This document shows, piece after piece, positions 1-7,001 of a DNA stretch of 20,877 nt. Made by a program: the position numbers and the translations under genes. The notes under the pieces are model-generated. The model was given only the letters and a program-made list of their open reading frames with translations. It made no database searches and had not been told where the DNA came from. Each line of letters opens with the position of its first letter. Within the stretch, counting starts at the first letter, position 1. Origin of the DNA: Candidatus Levyibacteriota bacterium (GTDB lineage Bacteria > Patescibacteriota > Microgenomatia > Levybacterales > UBA12049); NCBI GenBank assembly GCA_016204425.1, contig JACQKR010000015.1:1-20877 (forward strand), given 5' to 3'.

Positions 1-325
1 CCCCAAGTACCACAAGGATTTTATCATCGAGTGCGAATTCTTCTGCAAGTGCGATCGCATTTGCTATGCCTCCTTTAGGATTTTTCTGAACAGCATAGTA
101 TAAACGCATATTAAATTCTTCACCCGCGCCAAGAAGATTTGCAAAATCCCCTGCATGATCGGGAGAACTTGTTAAAAGAACTTCTTTTATTCCTGCTTTC
201 TGCATCGCCTGTAGGGGGTAGTAGATCATGGGCCGGTTATAAATCGGAAGGAGATGTTTGTTGGTGACTTGAGTCAAAGGTCGTAGTCTTGTTGCGAGCC
301 CTCCAGCTAAAATGACACCTTTCAT
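1..325 (-). CDS. Sugar nucleotidyltransferase, RmlA-like (partial, C-terminus off window)
   Basis: Only the first 108 codons are present; the reading frame runs off the left edge of the window. The protein opens with MKGVILAGGLATRLRPLT, the N-terminal nucleotide-binding loop of NTP-transferase family enzymes. It is followed by a TNKHLLPIYNRPMIYYPL block typical of glucose-1-phosphate thymidylyltransferase (RmlA). These enzymes join a sugar 1-phosphate to dTTP or UTP to make an activated sugar for surface polysaccharide. The usual GGxGTR loop reads GGLATR, a variant also seen in relatives. The start is fixed by the family N-terminus. The nearest purine-rich stretch (GGAG) is only 1 nt from the ATG, but a tiny upstream reading frame ends 4 nt before it, so coupled translation is possible. 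Sugar and nucleotide specificity cannot be settled from this fragment. Confidence 0.85.
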   Translation of the reverse strand, partial: MKGVILAGGLATRLRPLTQVTNKHLLPIYNRPMIYYPLQAMQKAGIKEVLLTSSPDHAGDFANLLGAGEEFNMRLYYAVQKNPKGGIANAIALAEEFALDDKILVVLG

Positions 326-329
326 GCTC

Positions 330-394
330 CTACGCAAGTATATGCCGATTGAAGTTGATATGCATATACTGTTACTCCTTTCTTCATAATTGTA
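330..394 (-). promoter_or_regulatory. Putative promoter and 11-codon leader ORF ahead of the RmlA-like gene
   Basis: On the minus strand a -10-like TACAAT lies at 394-389. A strong Shine-Dalgarno AAAGGAG lies at 381-375. Nine nt after it, at 365-330, is a short reading frame, MHINFNRHILA, ending in TAG. Its stop is 4 nt before the ATG of the nucleotidyltransferase, in another frame. The layout suggests translational coupling or a leader peptide, but no clear -35 box was seen and the peptide may be fortuitous. Confidence 0.35.
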
Positions 395-404
395 ACAAAC
401 TGCC

Positions 405-493
405 CTCTGCTTCGGCCTTCGCCGACCATAGTCTGCTTCGGCCGACGAAGGTCGGAGCATGACCCGTCCGAAGTTTTAACGAAGGAGGGTCAT
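405..493. repeat. Palindromic repeat cluster (family C)
   Basis: This fills most of the gap between the nucleotidyltransferase and the small membrane protein. CTGCTTCGGCC occurs twice (about 407-417 and 433-443). A hairpin CCGAC-GAAG-GTCGG lies at 442-455. A larger hairpin at 459-493 has arms ATGACCC/GGGTCAT plus TCC/GGA after one bulged base. The last hairpin ends 1 nt from the stop codon of the membrane-protein gene and could act in transcription termination, although no T-run follows it. Its CTTCG-rich pattern differs from the other repeat families in the window. Confidence 0.6.
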
Positions 494-494
494 A

Positions 495-752
495 TTATCG
501 GAGCAGGAAAAAAATTATACTTATTCCCAGTGCTCCTATTAGGACATATTCTATCACAATCTTTGCATTGACGTCATGCTCTAAATAGTGATGAATAATC
601 CCCCAAACCACATAAAAAAATGCCATGATCATTGCCACCATCATCTTCATATCGTTTTCTGCAGATGAAAATGCAAGAAATACACCGCCCAAAGAAAGAG
701 CGATGAGGAGAGAAACATAATATTTAGCATGCTTTTGCAGTATTTTGGTCAT
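495..752 (-). CDS. Small three-helix membrane protein of unknown function
   Basis: An 85-residue hydrophobic protein with three predicted membrane helices at about residues 11-29, 36-55 and 65-84. Short loops contain HHYLEHD between the second and third helices. I do not recognise a family. The ATG overlaps the TGA of the upstream CAP-domain gene in an ATGA arrangement, so the two are almost certainly translationally coupled. This makes it the last gene of the ftsEX/tsa block. A partner or membrane chaperone role for the CAP protein is possible but rests on gene position alone. Confidence 0.7.
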   Translation of the reverse strand: MTKILQKHAKYYVSLLIALSLGGVFLAFSSAENDMKMMVAMIMAFFYVVWGIIHHYLEHDVNAKIVIEYVLIGALGISIIFFLLR

Positions 753-1669
753 AAAATTGCCTCCTTTCCAATAATCAAAATTATGATAAGAATAATTCCG
801 AGAAAAATAACATGATCAAGATTGTGGGTAAATACACGAACAATTTTCTTTTTTTCAATGATGATAATATCAAGTATAAGAACTACGAGTAAAATAAATA
901 GTACTCCAAGAGCAATGGTTTTTGAGAATGACCATGTATCAATAAGCGGCTCTGTCTGAACAGACGCGACGAAATATCGAGAAGGTGCCAGAAGCGGCCT
1001 CTGCTCCTCTGATTTCTTTTCTTGCTGTTCAGCTATTTGTGCTTTTCCCTCTTGTACGGCGGGCACTGTGTCTTTTGCGCTTGAAACATCCTGTGCTATC
1101 TCTATTTTCGACTGACTCCCAAGCATTTCCACGACAAGTACAGTATCATCCCCTGTTAACGTACCGGTCTGGATTGCAAACCCTATTTCTTTATAATTTG
1201 GAGATAGCATATTGTCTCTATGTCCCGGACTGTTCATCCATGCCGATATAACATCGGCAGAATTTGTAAAACCGCGTGCGAGATTTTCTCCGGCATAGAG
1301 GTACTCGTACCCCGCCCCTTTAACAAAAACCCATGGGGTTGTCCCTTCAGGTGCATTATGGGCCCAGTAGTTCTTGAGGAACATATCCTGTGCTTTATGT
1401 GATGCCGCAATCGATAGTTGCTGATTCATAATGAGTGGTTGCAAACCATTTTCCTGTCTTTTTTGATTTGTCAGTAATAACAGCTCTTCTGAGGAAATGT
1501 TTGCATTAATACCCAGAACTTGCGGATATTTTTGCTCAAGGCCGGATAGAAAAAACGTTCCCAGAAAAAAAAGAACAACGAGCAATAAAATGCTCTTGTG
1601 ATGAAGAATTCGGGCTTTATGATTATTTGATTCCCGAGGAAACAAGAGATGGTGCAGGAAATCCCTCAT
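749..1669 (-). CDS. Membrane-anchored CAP (SCP/PR1, YkwD-like) domain protein
   Basis: The 306-residue product begins MRDFLHHLLF. A basic N-terminus leads to a membrane helix at about 26-43. An extracellular CAP domain spans about 63-184. Two closely spaced membrane helices lie at about 252-271 and 286-301. CAP landmarks are visible: the WAHNAPEGTTPW loop (H104), AGENLA (E128) and the signature GHRDNML (H150). Bacterial CAP/YkwD proteins are secreted and poorly understood. A charged, Gln/Glu-rich linker (about 185-235) joins the domain to the C-terminal helices. An in-frame TTG at 1702 would add 11 residues and overlap tsaB by 20 nt. I prefer the ATG because the FPRESNNHKARILHH block just after it matches the N-terminal style of CPR CAP proteins. 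The three-helix anchoring is unusual for a CAP protein. Confidence 0.85.
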   Translation of the reverse strand: MRDFLHHLLFPRESNNHKARILHHKSILLLVVLFFLGTFFLSGLEQKYPQVLGINANISSEELLLLTNQKRQENGLQPLIMNQQLSIAASHKAQDMFLKNYWAHNAPEGTTPWVFVKGAGYEYLYAGENLARGFTNSADVISAWMNSPGHRDNMLSPNYKEIGFAIQTGTLTGDDTVLVVEMLGSQSKIEIAQDVSSAKDTVPAVQEGKAQIAEQQEKKSEEQRPLLAPSRYFVASVQTEPLIDTWSFSKTIALGVLFILLVVLILDIIIIEKKKIVRVFTHNLDHVIFLGIILIIILIIGKEAIL

Positions 1670-1682
1670 ACGATTCAGTATA

Positions 1683-2003
1683 TCATGTATAAACAGGCTC
1701 AACCAGTGTCCCTACGGGTTTATCATTTATTGGGATATTGAGAGCAAAACCGAGCGTATTTGCAATACTTACTCCCACCCGAAGGCCGGTAAATGACCCG
1801 GGTCCACTGTTTACTCTTATCGCAGTCAGATCACCCAGTTTTTTTTTGTTTTTCTTCAGCAACGCATCGATCATCGATAGGACGACTTGTGCCTTCTGCT
1901 GTCCTATTTCCTGCCGATTCATGTTTTCTATCTCACCAACCAGCAAGCTCACTGAAATGTGCTTGTTGCTTGAAGTATCAATAGAAAGTACTAGATTTTG
2001 CAT
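1683..2003 (-). CDS. tsaB: TsaB-like t6A synthesis protein, short form
   Basis: A 106-residue protein starting MQNLVLSIDTSS. It carries the diagnostic block VNSGPGSFTGLRVGVSIANTLGFA (broken here: VNSGPGSFTG at 64-73, then LRVGVSIANTLGFA), which defines the N-terminal lobe of TsaB. TsaB is the non-catalytic partner of TsaD in making N6-threonylcarbamoyladenosine on ANN-decoding tRNAs. Typical TsaB is about 220-230 residues, so the whole C-terminal lobe is missing. The gene ends in TGA shortly after the conserved block. The start at 2003 follows the family; a longer frame from 2066 would add 21 unconserved residues and overlap tsaC. It begins 2 nt after the tsaC stop, with no Shine-Dalgarno. 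Confidence 0.85.
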   Translation of the reverse strand: MQNLVLSIDTSSNKHISVSLLVGEIENMNRQEIGQQKAQVVLSMIDALLKKNKKKLGDLTAIRVNSGPGSFTGLRVGVSIANTLGFALNIPINDKPVGTLVEPVYT

Positions 2004-2005
2004 AG

Positions 2006-2635
2006 TTAGGGAATTTGAATATGAATTGCGCCTTTCCGAAGCACTTTCCAGGGTTTCGTTGTGCAATCAATGACTGTCGAAGCCCTGCCCGCAACGCCTC
2101 GCAATGCTCGGCTTGCATGGCGGGCGGGTTGTTTTATGACACATTCTCCTTTTACGACATAATCAACTTTTTTCAGTAATGATTTATCAAGATCTTCAAA
2201 TTCATACGGTGTTTTTTCTCCGCTAAAATTTGCAGATGGACCAAGAATCGGTTCTCCAAGTGCACGAATCAGCCTTCTTGCAACCGGATGATTCGGGATT
2301 CTGACCCCAAGAGTATTTGTATTTCCCCGGACAAGGGATGGAACTTTTTCTACCAAGCATGGCAATACAATCGTTAATGCACCCGGCCAATATGGTTCGA
2401 TAAGCATATCGATGACTTCCTGAGAAATCGGCTTAAGATACGCTTGCGCCATTTTTACTGTATCAACAAGCACAGGCGTTGCCTTGCTTTCCGGTCGTTT
2501 TCTCATTGCAAACAGTCTCTGTATTGCATGTGTATCACTTATTTTACTTCCAATCCCAAATGCGGTATCTGTTGGAAAAATGACAATCCCTCCTTCTTGC
2601 AAAATTTTAACTGCTTGCTTTATTTGATTGTCCAT
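2006..2635 (-). CDS. tsaC: L-threonylcarbamoyladenylate synthase (TsaC/Sua5/YrdC family)
   Basis: A 209-residue protein that makes threonylcarbamoyl-AMP from threonine, bicarbonate and ATP, the first step of t6A synthesis. Family features are GGIVIFPTDTAFGIG near the N-terminus, KRPESKATPVLV, PGALTIVLP, LGVRIPNHPVARRL, GPSANFSG and the C-terminal STVID. Between the conserved KGEC (162-165) and STVID (186-190) lies an extra stretch, residues 169-185 (QPARHASRALRGVAGRA). It is encoded exactly by a palindromic repeat at 2082-2131, so the protein carries an in-frame repeat insertion of about 15-17 residues. The start at 2635 (MDNQIKQ) has AAGG just upstream. A longer frame from 2698 reads through an intergenic palindromic repeat and gives WDPHGRLRRPQDD, which is not family sequence. 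Confidence 0.92.
   Translation of the reverse strand: MDNQIKQAVKILQEGGIVIFPTDTAFGIGSKISDTHAIQRLFAMRKRPESKATPVLVDTVKMAQAYLKPISQEVIDMLIEPYWPGALTIVLPCLVEKVPSLVRGNTNTLGVRIPNHPVARRLIRALGEPILGPSANFSGEKTPYEFEDLDKSLLKKVDYVVKGECVIKQPARHASRALRGVAGRASTVIDCTTKPWKVLRKGAIHIQIP
2082..2131. repeat. Palindromic element (family B) inside tsaC
   Basis: A 50-bp element with near-perfect terminal arms: GCCCTGCCCGC on the plus strand against GCGGGCGGGTT at the other end. Read on the minus strand it starts CAACCCGCCCGCCAT. The same 15 bases start the copy at 7541. It is in frame with tsaC and contributes residues 169-185. Confidence 0.75.
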
Positions 2636-2646
2636 ACCTTGATTCT

Positions 2647-2744
2647 TGTCATCCTGAGGTCGCCGAAGGCGACCGTGAGGATCCCATGAGGCTTTCAAAG
2701 CGGTATGAGATTGCTTCTCCGTCAGCTGACGGATCGCAATGACA
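2647..2744. repeat. Palindromic element (family A), intergenic tsaE/tsaC
   Basis: The element opens TGTCATCCTGAG and closes CGCAATGACA, a shared terminal TGTCAT theme. Inside are a perfect 7-bp hairpin GGTCGCC-GAA-GGCGACC (about 2658-2674) and a 14-bp perfect palindrome CCGTCAGCTGACGG (about 2719-2732). It fills the gap between the tsaE stop (2747) and the tsaC start (2635). Long start calls for tsaC wrongly translate it. Confidence 0.75.
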
Positions 2745-2746
2745 AA

Positions 2747-3196
2747 CTAAATTTCTTCTACTGTTATTTCTCTCTTCTTTTCATCTATATACTCAAAATA
2801 TACATCAATCCTTTTTTTCGGCAGCAGTCCTCGTATCCTATCCGCCCACTCAATGAGAATTACTGCTTCTTCATTCTCGAAAATGTCCTGAAGACCCAGA
2901 CTCTGTGTGTCTTTATCATCTGCCAGACGATAAAAATCAGCGTGATAAAAAAAGTGTATTTTCGAACGTTTTTTAACCTTATATTCACGAAGCAATATGA
3001 AAGTAGGAGAAGTAATCCGTTTCGTCACTCCCAAGCCCAGCGCGAATCCTTGGGTAAACGTTGTTTTCCCCGTACCAAGTTCGCCGTACAAACACACCAC
3101 GCGATATTCCCCGAGCTCTTTCACCAATTTTTTTGCGAACTGCCTCGTCTCCTCTGCAGTATGTGTCTGTAACACCTTATTCTTCAACGTTTTCAT
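2747..3196 (-). CDS. tsaE: tRNA t6A biosynthesis ATPase TsaE
   Basis: A 149-residue P-loop protein of normal length. It has the Walker A motif GELGTGKTT (38-46), the SPTF motif (63-66), HADFYRL (85-91) and the Walker B-like IEWADR (115-120), all diagnostic of TsaE. TsaE hydrolyses ATP and resets the TsaB-TsaD complex during threonylcarbamoyl transfer to tRNA. An AGGA sequence sits 8 nt before the ATG. The first 20 nt overlap the 3' end of the lamin-tail gene. With tsaC and tsaB next, three of the four t6A genes are here; tsaD is not in the window. Confidence 0.95.
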   Translation of the reverse strand: MKTLKNKVLQTHTAEETRQFAKKLVKELGEYRVVCLYGELGTGKTTFTQGFALGLGVTKRITSPTFILLREYKVKKRSKIHFFYHADFYRLADDKDTQSLGLQDIFENEEAVILIEWADRIRGLLPKKRIDVYFEYIDEKKREITVEEI

Positions 3197-4085
3197 GAAA
3201 TATTCCTATTTTCTTTCGTTTCAAGTAAATCAGTATACCACACGCTAAGCCTATAACACCAAGGGTGAGAGAAACAATGATGGGAAATGATACCCTACTT
3301 TGAGTGACGTCTTTCACAATCACTTCTTCACGAGACTGAGAAGCTTGCTCATCTTCTGTCTCTGCTCCGAGAATAGCTGTCGGCTGAATGGTTTTCTTTG
3401 TTTGCGATTGGGAAATATCCACACGCTTATCGCTCACTGCAAGCACAGCTTCTTGTGGTGATGGCTTTATCGTTGGCGCTTTCGTTGATCCCGATTTAAC
3501 AGTGGTTGGGGACGGTGTCTTCGTAGGGGATGGGGATTTGGTTGGAGAGGGGGTACGCGTAGGAGAAGGAGTATGGGTAGGTACTGTTGTGGCTACAATT
3601 GTCGGTGTTGCCGATGGAGCAAGCTGCGCAGTACTATTTCCCTGTCCTTTTGAGCCACCGGTAAAAACTATCCATGAATCTCCACCATCACCCTCTCGTC
3701 CGAGCGTTTGATTCTCGCCAGGTGACTGAGTCCCCGCATTTTTATCACCAAATGACACACGGTCAATGATATTCGCTTCATCTACAATCAACACAAGTTT
3801 TACCTCATCACCTGACTTATTGATCTTGTTATACCAATCAAAAACAGCATAACTATTTCCATTTATAGTGCCGCTAAGGTCAAGTTTGTTTGAGGTAGAA
3901 CTATCTCGGATTCTATAGGGACTCAAATCAATAACATCCGAGCCATTGTTATAAATTTCTACCCAGTCATCAGTAGTATATGATGAGATTTCATTAATGT
4001 ATAAGCTTGCCAACGCAGAAGGAGGAGAGCCGAAGAAAAAAATAATTAAGGCAACAAAAATACTCCTTAATTTTGCACTTTGCAT
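3177..4085 (-). CDS. Secreted lamin-tail domain surface protein with C-terminal membrane anchor
   Basis: A 302-residue protein. Residues 1-27 are a signal peptide ending SALA. An Ig-like lamin-tail (LTD) domain follows at about 27-145: LYINEISSYTTDDWVEIYNNGSDVIDL (given in part) is the typical INEI...WVEIYN start. A low-complexity Pro/Ser/Thr stretch with repeated PSPT units covers about 155-210. One membrane helix lies at about 267-288, followed by a short basic tail, so most of the protein faces outside. LTD domains occur in many cell-surface and nuclease-associated proteins and are thought to bind or scaffold; no enzymatic motif is present. It starts 16 nt after the M23 peptidase stop, so they are probably co-transcribed. 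The function is unknown beyond envelope display. Confidence 0.85.
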   Translation of the reverse strand: MQSAKLRSIFVALIIFFFGSPPSALASLYINEISSYTTDDWVEIYNNGSDVIDLSPYRIRDSSTSNKLDLSGTINGNSYAVFDWYNKINKSGDEVKLVLIVDEANIIDRVSFGDKNAGTQSPGENQTLGREGDGGDSWIVFTGGSKGQGNSTAQLAPSATPTIVATTVPTHTPSPTRTPSPTKSPSPTKTPSPTTVKSGSTKAPTIKPSPQEAVLAVSDKRVDISQSQTKKTIQPTAILGAETEDEQASQSREEVIVKDVTQSRVSFPIIVSLTLGVIGLACGILIYLKRKKIGIFHENVEE

Positions 4086-4101
4086 TTTGAACTTTGATCT
4101 T

Positions 4102-5331
4102 CTATCTCACGTGCCAGTACCACGAGATTACCCCATCACCATGATCAACTGCGACATAATTCATTGGTGAACCACCGCACGATGTCGATCCTTTATACAG
4201 GGTACCGCTTTTTGGAGCCTTTATCAATCCTGCATCTGATTCCATGTCGATTCCCGTATGCACCCCTCCCGGATAAAATGACCGGGCATACCCATGGGAT
4301 CCGTATCCTTGATTAATGGTAATTGGCTCGTCCATCGGCCAATTCCAACTTCCTGAGGGATTAACGCTTCCATAATAATCATATTGATCGGAGCCGTAGC
4401 TGTATTGAATGTTTGCTCCTGACTTTAAGTAGTTTCCCGGATTGTCTAAGCTGCCATTTTTTCTCACCTCAAAATGCAAATGCGGACCAGTCGAGCAATA
4501 CGGAGCCCCAGAATTTCCCATGACAGCGATAACTTGTCCCTCGCTAACCGGAGTACCGTCTTTCAGTTGAATTGTCGCAATTACTCCCTCAATCGCATTG
4601 CTCTCGGCTCTGGCCGCTGCCAGAAGATTCTGATATTTCTGTTCGTCGTTTTTTGTGACAGCTAATAATTGCTTTTTTGCCTGCTGTTCTTCCTCAATTT
4701 GTTTATTATACGCTTCCAGTTGATTTTTCAGCGCTACTACTTTCTCTTTTTTCTCTTCGAAAAGGTTTTTTTGATTTTGATAGTCTGTTTTTGCCTGCTG
4801 TGTTTGATAGATCAATTTTTTATCGTGCGCCTGCGTGATCCTGAGATAATTCGCCCGTTTCACAAAGTCCGAAACATCATTTGCAGAAAGTAACACCTCA
4901 AGTGGCTGTGCACTACCCATCTGGTAAGTTGCGACAATTCTCTTAAGGAGCACCTTCGTAATCTTATCCAAAGATTGCTCAAGATTCCCAATTTTACCTG
5001 ATGCTACTTTTATGTCTTCTTCAAGCTCTGTCAATTCCTCTTGAGTCGCGTTAATGCGAAGCTGTGTCAGTTTTATCTGACTATCCATAACGGAAATTTG
5101 CGAGGACAAGGTTTTTTCTTGCGATTGCAAATCAGTTACTTTCCCTTCCAGCTCAGAAATTCGTTTCTTCAAATCCTCAAGCTTGCCACTGTCATCGGGT
5201 TTTGGAGTCGGTGTTGGCGTCTCTGTTGGGGTAGCGGTTTGTGCAGTGACCAATGGAAAATGAAAAGATACCAGGTATCCTGCAAGAAAAAAGAGAGTAA
5301 AAATTAAGACGTATTTTGATAGTCGTCTCAT
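4102..5331 (-). CDS. Coiled-coil M23 (LytM) peptidoglycan hydrolase, circularly permuted catalytic domain; likely FtsEX partner
   Basis: A 409-residue exported protein. A signal peptide (about 1-30) is followed by a Thr/Pro-rich linker (31-46) and two long coiled-coil segments (about 47-130 and 165-245). These enclose a VLLSANDVSDFVKRANYL segment like that of EnvC/PcsB/CwlO-type proteins. The M23 pieces come in unusual order. The usual C-terminal half, with GQVIAVMGNSG and GPHLHFEV (H284, H286), comes first. The usual N-terminal half follows: INQGYGSHGYARSFYPGG, then HTGID (H358, D362), YVAVDHGDG and a final WYWH (H407), two residues before the stop. All metal and catalytic positions of the LytM family are therefore present, but in permuted order. 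The gene is 21 nt downstream of ftsX, matching the FtsEX-EnvC/PcsB pairing known elsewhere. Substrate cleavage is inferred from the family. Confidence 0.88.
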   Translation of the reverse strand: MRRLSKYVLIFTLFFLAGYLVSFHFPLVTAQTATPTETPTPTPKPDDSGKLEDLKKRISELEGKVTDLQSQEKTLSSQISVMDSQIKLTQLRINATQEELTELEEDIKVASGKIGNLEQSLDKITKVLLKRIVATYQMGSAQPLEVLLSANDVSDFVKRANYLRITQAHDKKLIYQTQQAKTDYQNQKNLFEEKKEKVVALKNQLEAYNKQIEEEQQAKKQLLAVTKNDEQKYQNLLAAARAESNAIEGVIATIQLKDGTPVSEGQVIAVMGNSGAPYCSTGPHLHFEVRKNGSLDNPGNYLKSGANIQYSYGSDQYDYYGSVNPSGSWNWPMDEPITINQGYGSHGYARSFYPGGVHTGIDMESDAGLIKAPKSGTLYKGSTSCGGSPMNYVAVDHGDGVISWYWHVR

Positions 5332-5352
5332 AGATAATACTTGGCAGAACGA

Positions 5353-6219
5353 TTATTTTAAGTATCGAAGAACAGCTAAGAAACTTGAGAATACTCCCAG
5401 GATCGTAGCGACAATAATTTCGCCACCGAGTAATCCTAATAAATAAATAGGGTGTACCTGTAGCACGGGAACACTCCCAAAGAAGGACCGAAGCACCGGT
5501 AGGGTATAGAGCAGAACGGCAGAGGCAAGAGACCATCCGATTATTGCCCCGATAACTCCATAAAACACGCCTTCAAATAAGAATGGCCATCTGATATACC
5601 AATTTGTTGCGCTTAAAAGCCGCATAATTTCAATCTCTTCTTTCTTCTGAGAAATTTTGATTCCGATGATGATGACCATGATAAAAATAGCATCAACTGC
5701 TAAGACAGCGATAATCGCCATGCCGACTTTTCGAAGAGCACTCGTAATGCTTGATAGTGTTTCGATAACATCTCTTGGGAAAATTACCTGTTGAACAAGT
5801 GGAGAATTTTTCAAGCTATCGGATATCGTTACAAGGTCCTCGATATTAATTGCGGAAATCTCAAGAGACGCGGGCAGAATACCTTCTGTAACCAGATCAA
5901 GCAGGAGAGGATCGTCTTTAAATTGTTGTTTATAGATTTGTAGCGCTTCTTTTTTTGAGACATAGCGAATGGTTGCCACTTTACCGGATGTTTTCAAGGT
6001 ATCTGCAAGCGCATTGATATTTTCCGGTTGTGCTTCGTCCTTAAAAAATGCAGTTACTTGCGGTTTTGATTCAAAATATTTGATTAATTGGGCTGAACCG
6101 TAAATGACAAATGAAAAAATTGTTATGACAAAGAACGTTTGCATCATGATAAAAATTGCAGCAAGCGCTTGGTATGGTGACCTTCGAAGATGTTTCCAGG
6201 AAGTTCTTAATGCTTTCAT
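5353..6219 (-). CDS. ftsX: Cell division ABC transporter permease-like protein FtsX
   Basis: A 288-residue protein with the FtsX layout. There is a short cytoplasmic start, one helix (about 18-44), an extracellular domain (about 45-160) and three more helices (about 165-188, 212-236 and 258-285). The KKEEIEIMRLLSATNWYIRWPFLFEG region (in part: EIEIMRLLSATNWYI) is the conserved cytoplasmic loop following helix 2. FtsX carries no cargo; with FtsE it transmits ATP hydrolysis across the membrane to activate a murein hydrolase during division. It lies 3 nt after ftsE and just before the M23 gene that is its likely target. Confidence 0.95.
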   Translation of the reverse strand: MKALRTSWKHLRRSPYQALAAIFIMMQTFFVITIFSFVIYGSAQLIKYFESKPQVTAFFKDEAQPENINALADTLKTSGKVATIRYVSKKEALQIYKQQFKDDPLLLDLVTEGILPASLEISAINIEDLVTISDSLKNSPLVQQVIFPRDVIETLSSITSALRKVGMAIIAVLAVDAIFIMVIIIGIKISQKKEEIEIMRLLSATNWYIRWPFLFEGVFYGVIGAIIGWSLASAVLLYTLPVLRSFFGSVPVLQVHPIYLLGLLGGEIIVATILGVFSSFLAVLRYLK

Positions 6220-6222
6220 ATA

Positions 6223-6945
6223 TTATTTTCCCTCATCCTTTGTCGTATCTTTTTCTTTTGTTGTTTTATCCACTTGATCTTTTCTTTTGTCGTCTCGCAC
6301 AAGCTTTCCTTTTTCAAGGGTTACAATACGTTTGAGTAGACTATTGACGATATCGGTATTATGTGTCGCCATAACGACTGTTGTCCCTGTTTTATTGATA
6401 TCTTGTAAGACTTTGACAATTTCCCAGGACGTCGCCATATCAAGATTTCCTGTTGGTTCATCTGCAAGCAGGATGTCAGGCGAAAAAACGAGTGCCCGGG
6501 CAATCGCCGTCCGCTGGAGTTCCCCTCCTGAAAGTTGAATAGGAAATTTATCCTTGTGAGAGGCAATGCCGACTTGTTCGAGTATTTCCTCAACTCTATT
6601 CATGGCTTCCCTATGTCCCATTTGCGCCATCTCAAGCGGCAACATGATATTTTCTCCAATTGTTCGATCTGTCAGCAACTTCAAATCTTGGAAAACCACA
6701 CCGATTTTTTTGCGAAGATGAGGAACCTTGCTGCTCGGAAGCTTTACGATATCCCAATCATTCACAATAATCGAACCTTGTGTCGGGAGGACATCACGAA
6801 TAAGCATACGAAGAAGCGTTGTTTTTCCGGAACCGGATGGACCGACCAAAAAGACAAATTCACCTTTGTCAATTTGTAAAGAAACATCAATAAGCGCTGA
6901 GGCGCCCGTTCCAAACGTTTTTGTAACATTTTGGATAACAATCAT
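6223..6945 (-). CDS. ftsE: Cell division ATP-binding protein FtsE
   Basis: A 240-residue ABC ATPase with all motifs: Walker A GPSGSGKT (35-42), Q-loop Q86, signature LSGGE (138-142), Walker B DILLADEP (157-164) and switch H195 in ATHN. It is the cytoplasmic motor of the FtsEX complex. The last 25 or so residues are a charged Lys/Asp/Thr tail (DDKRKDQVDKTTKEKD...) beyond the usual FtsE end. The gene starts at ATG 6945 without an evident Shine-Dalgarno and is followed 3 nt later by ftsX. Confidence 0.95.
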   Translation of the reverse strand: MIVIQNVTKTFGTGASALIDVSLQIDKGEFVFLVGPSGSGKTTLLRMLIRDVLPTQGSIIVNDWDIVKLPSSKVPHLRKKIGVVFQDLKLLTDRTIGENIMLPLEMAQMGHREAMNRVEEILEQVGIASHKDKFPIQLSGGELQRTAIARALVFSPDILLADEPTGNLDMATSWEIVKVLQDINKTGTTVVMATHNTDIVNSLLKRIVTLEKGKLVRDDKRKDQVDKTTKEKDTTKDEGK

Positions 6946-7001
6946 AATTTTGTGAAAAGTATTTTACTGCCTGCGAAGTCGGCCTGCTTTGAATATGAAG
7001 A

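Noticed and set aside
985..1402. Plus-strand reading frames opposite the CAP gene
   Set aside because: They overlap a clear CAP domain on the minus strand and show no family features.
2636..2698. N-terminal extension of tsaC to 2698
   Set aside because: The added residues are a translation of the intergenic palindromic repeat, and the family N-terminus fits MDNQIKQ at 2635.
3460..3610. Tandem repeat or CRISPR-like array in the lamin-tail gene
   Set aside because: The repetition is codon-level low complexity for PSPT units, without spacers.
4669..4893. Plus-strand hydrophobic reading frame within the M23 gene
   Set aside because: It is antisense to coiled-coil codons, and its Phe/Leu richness mirrors Lys/Glu codons on the other strand.
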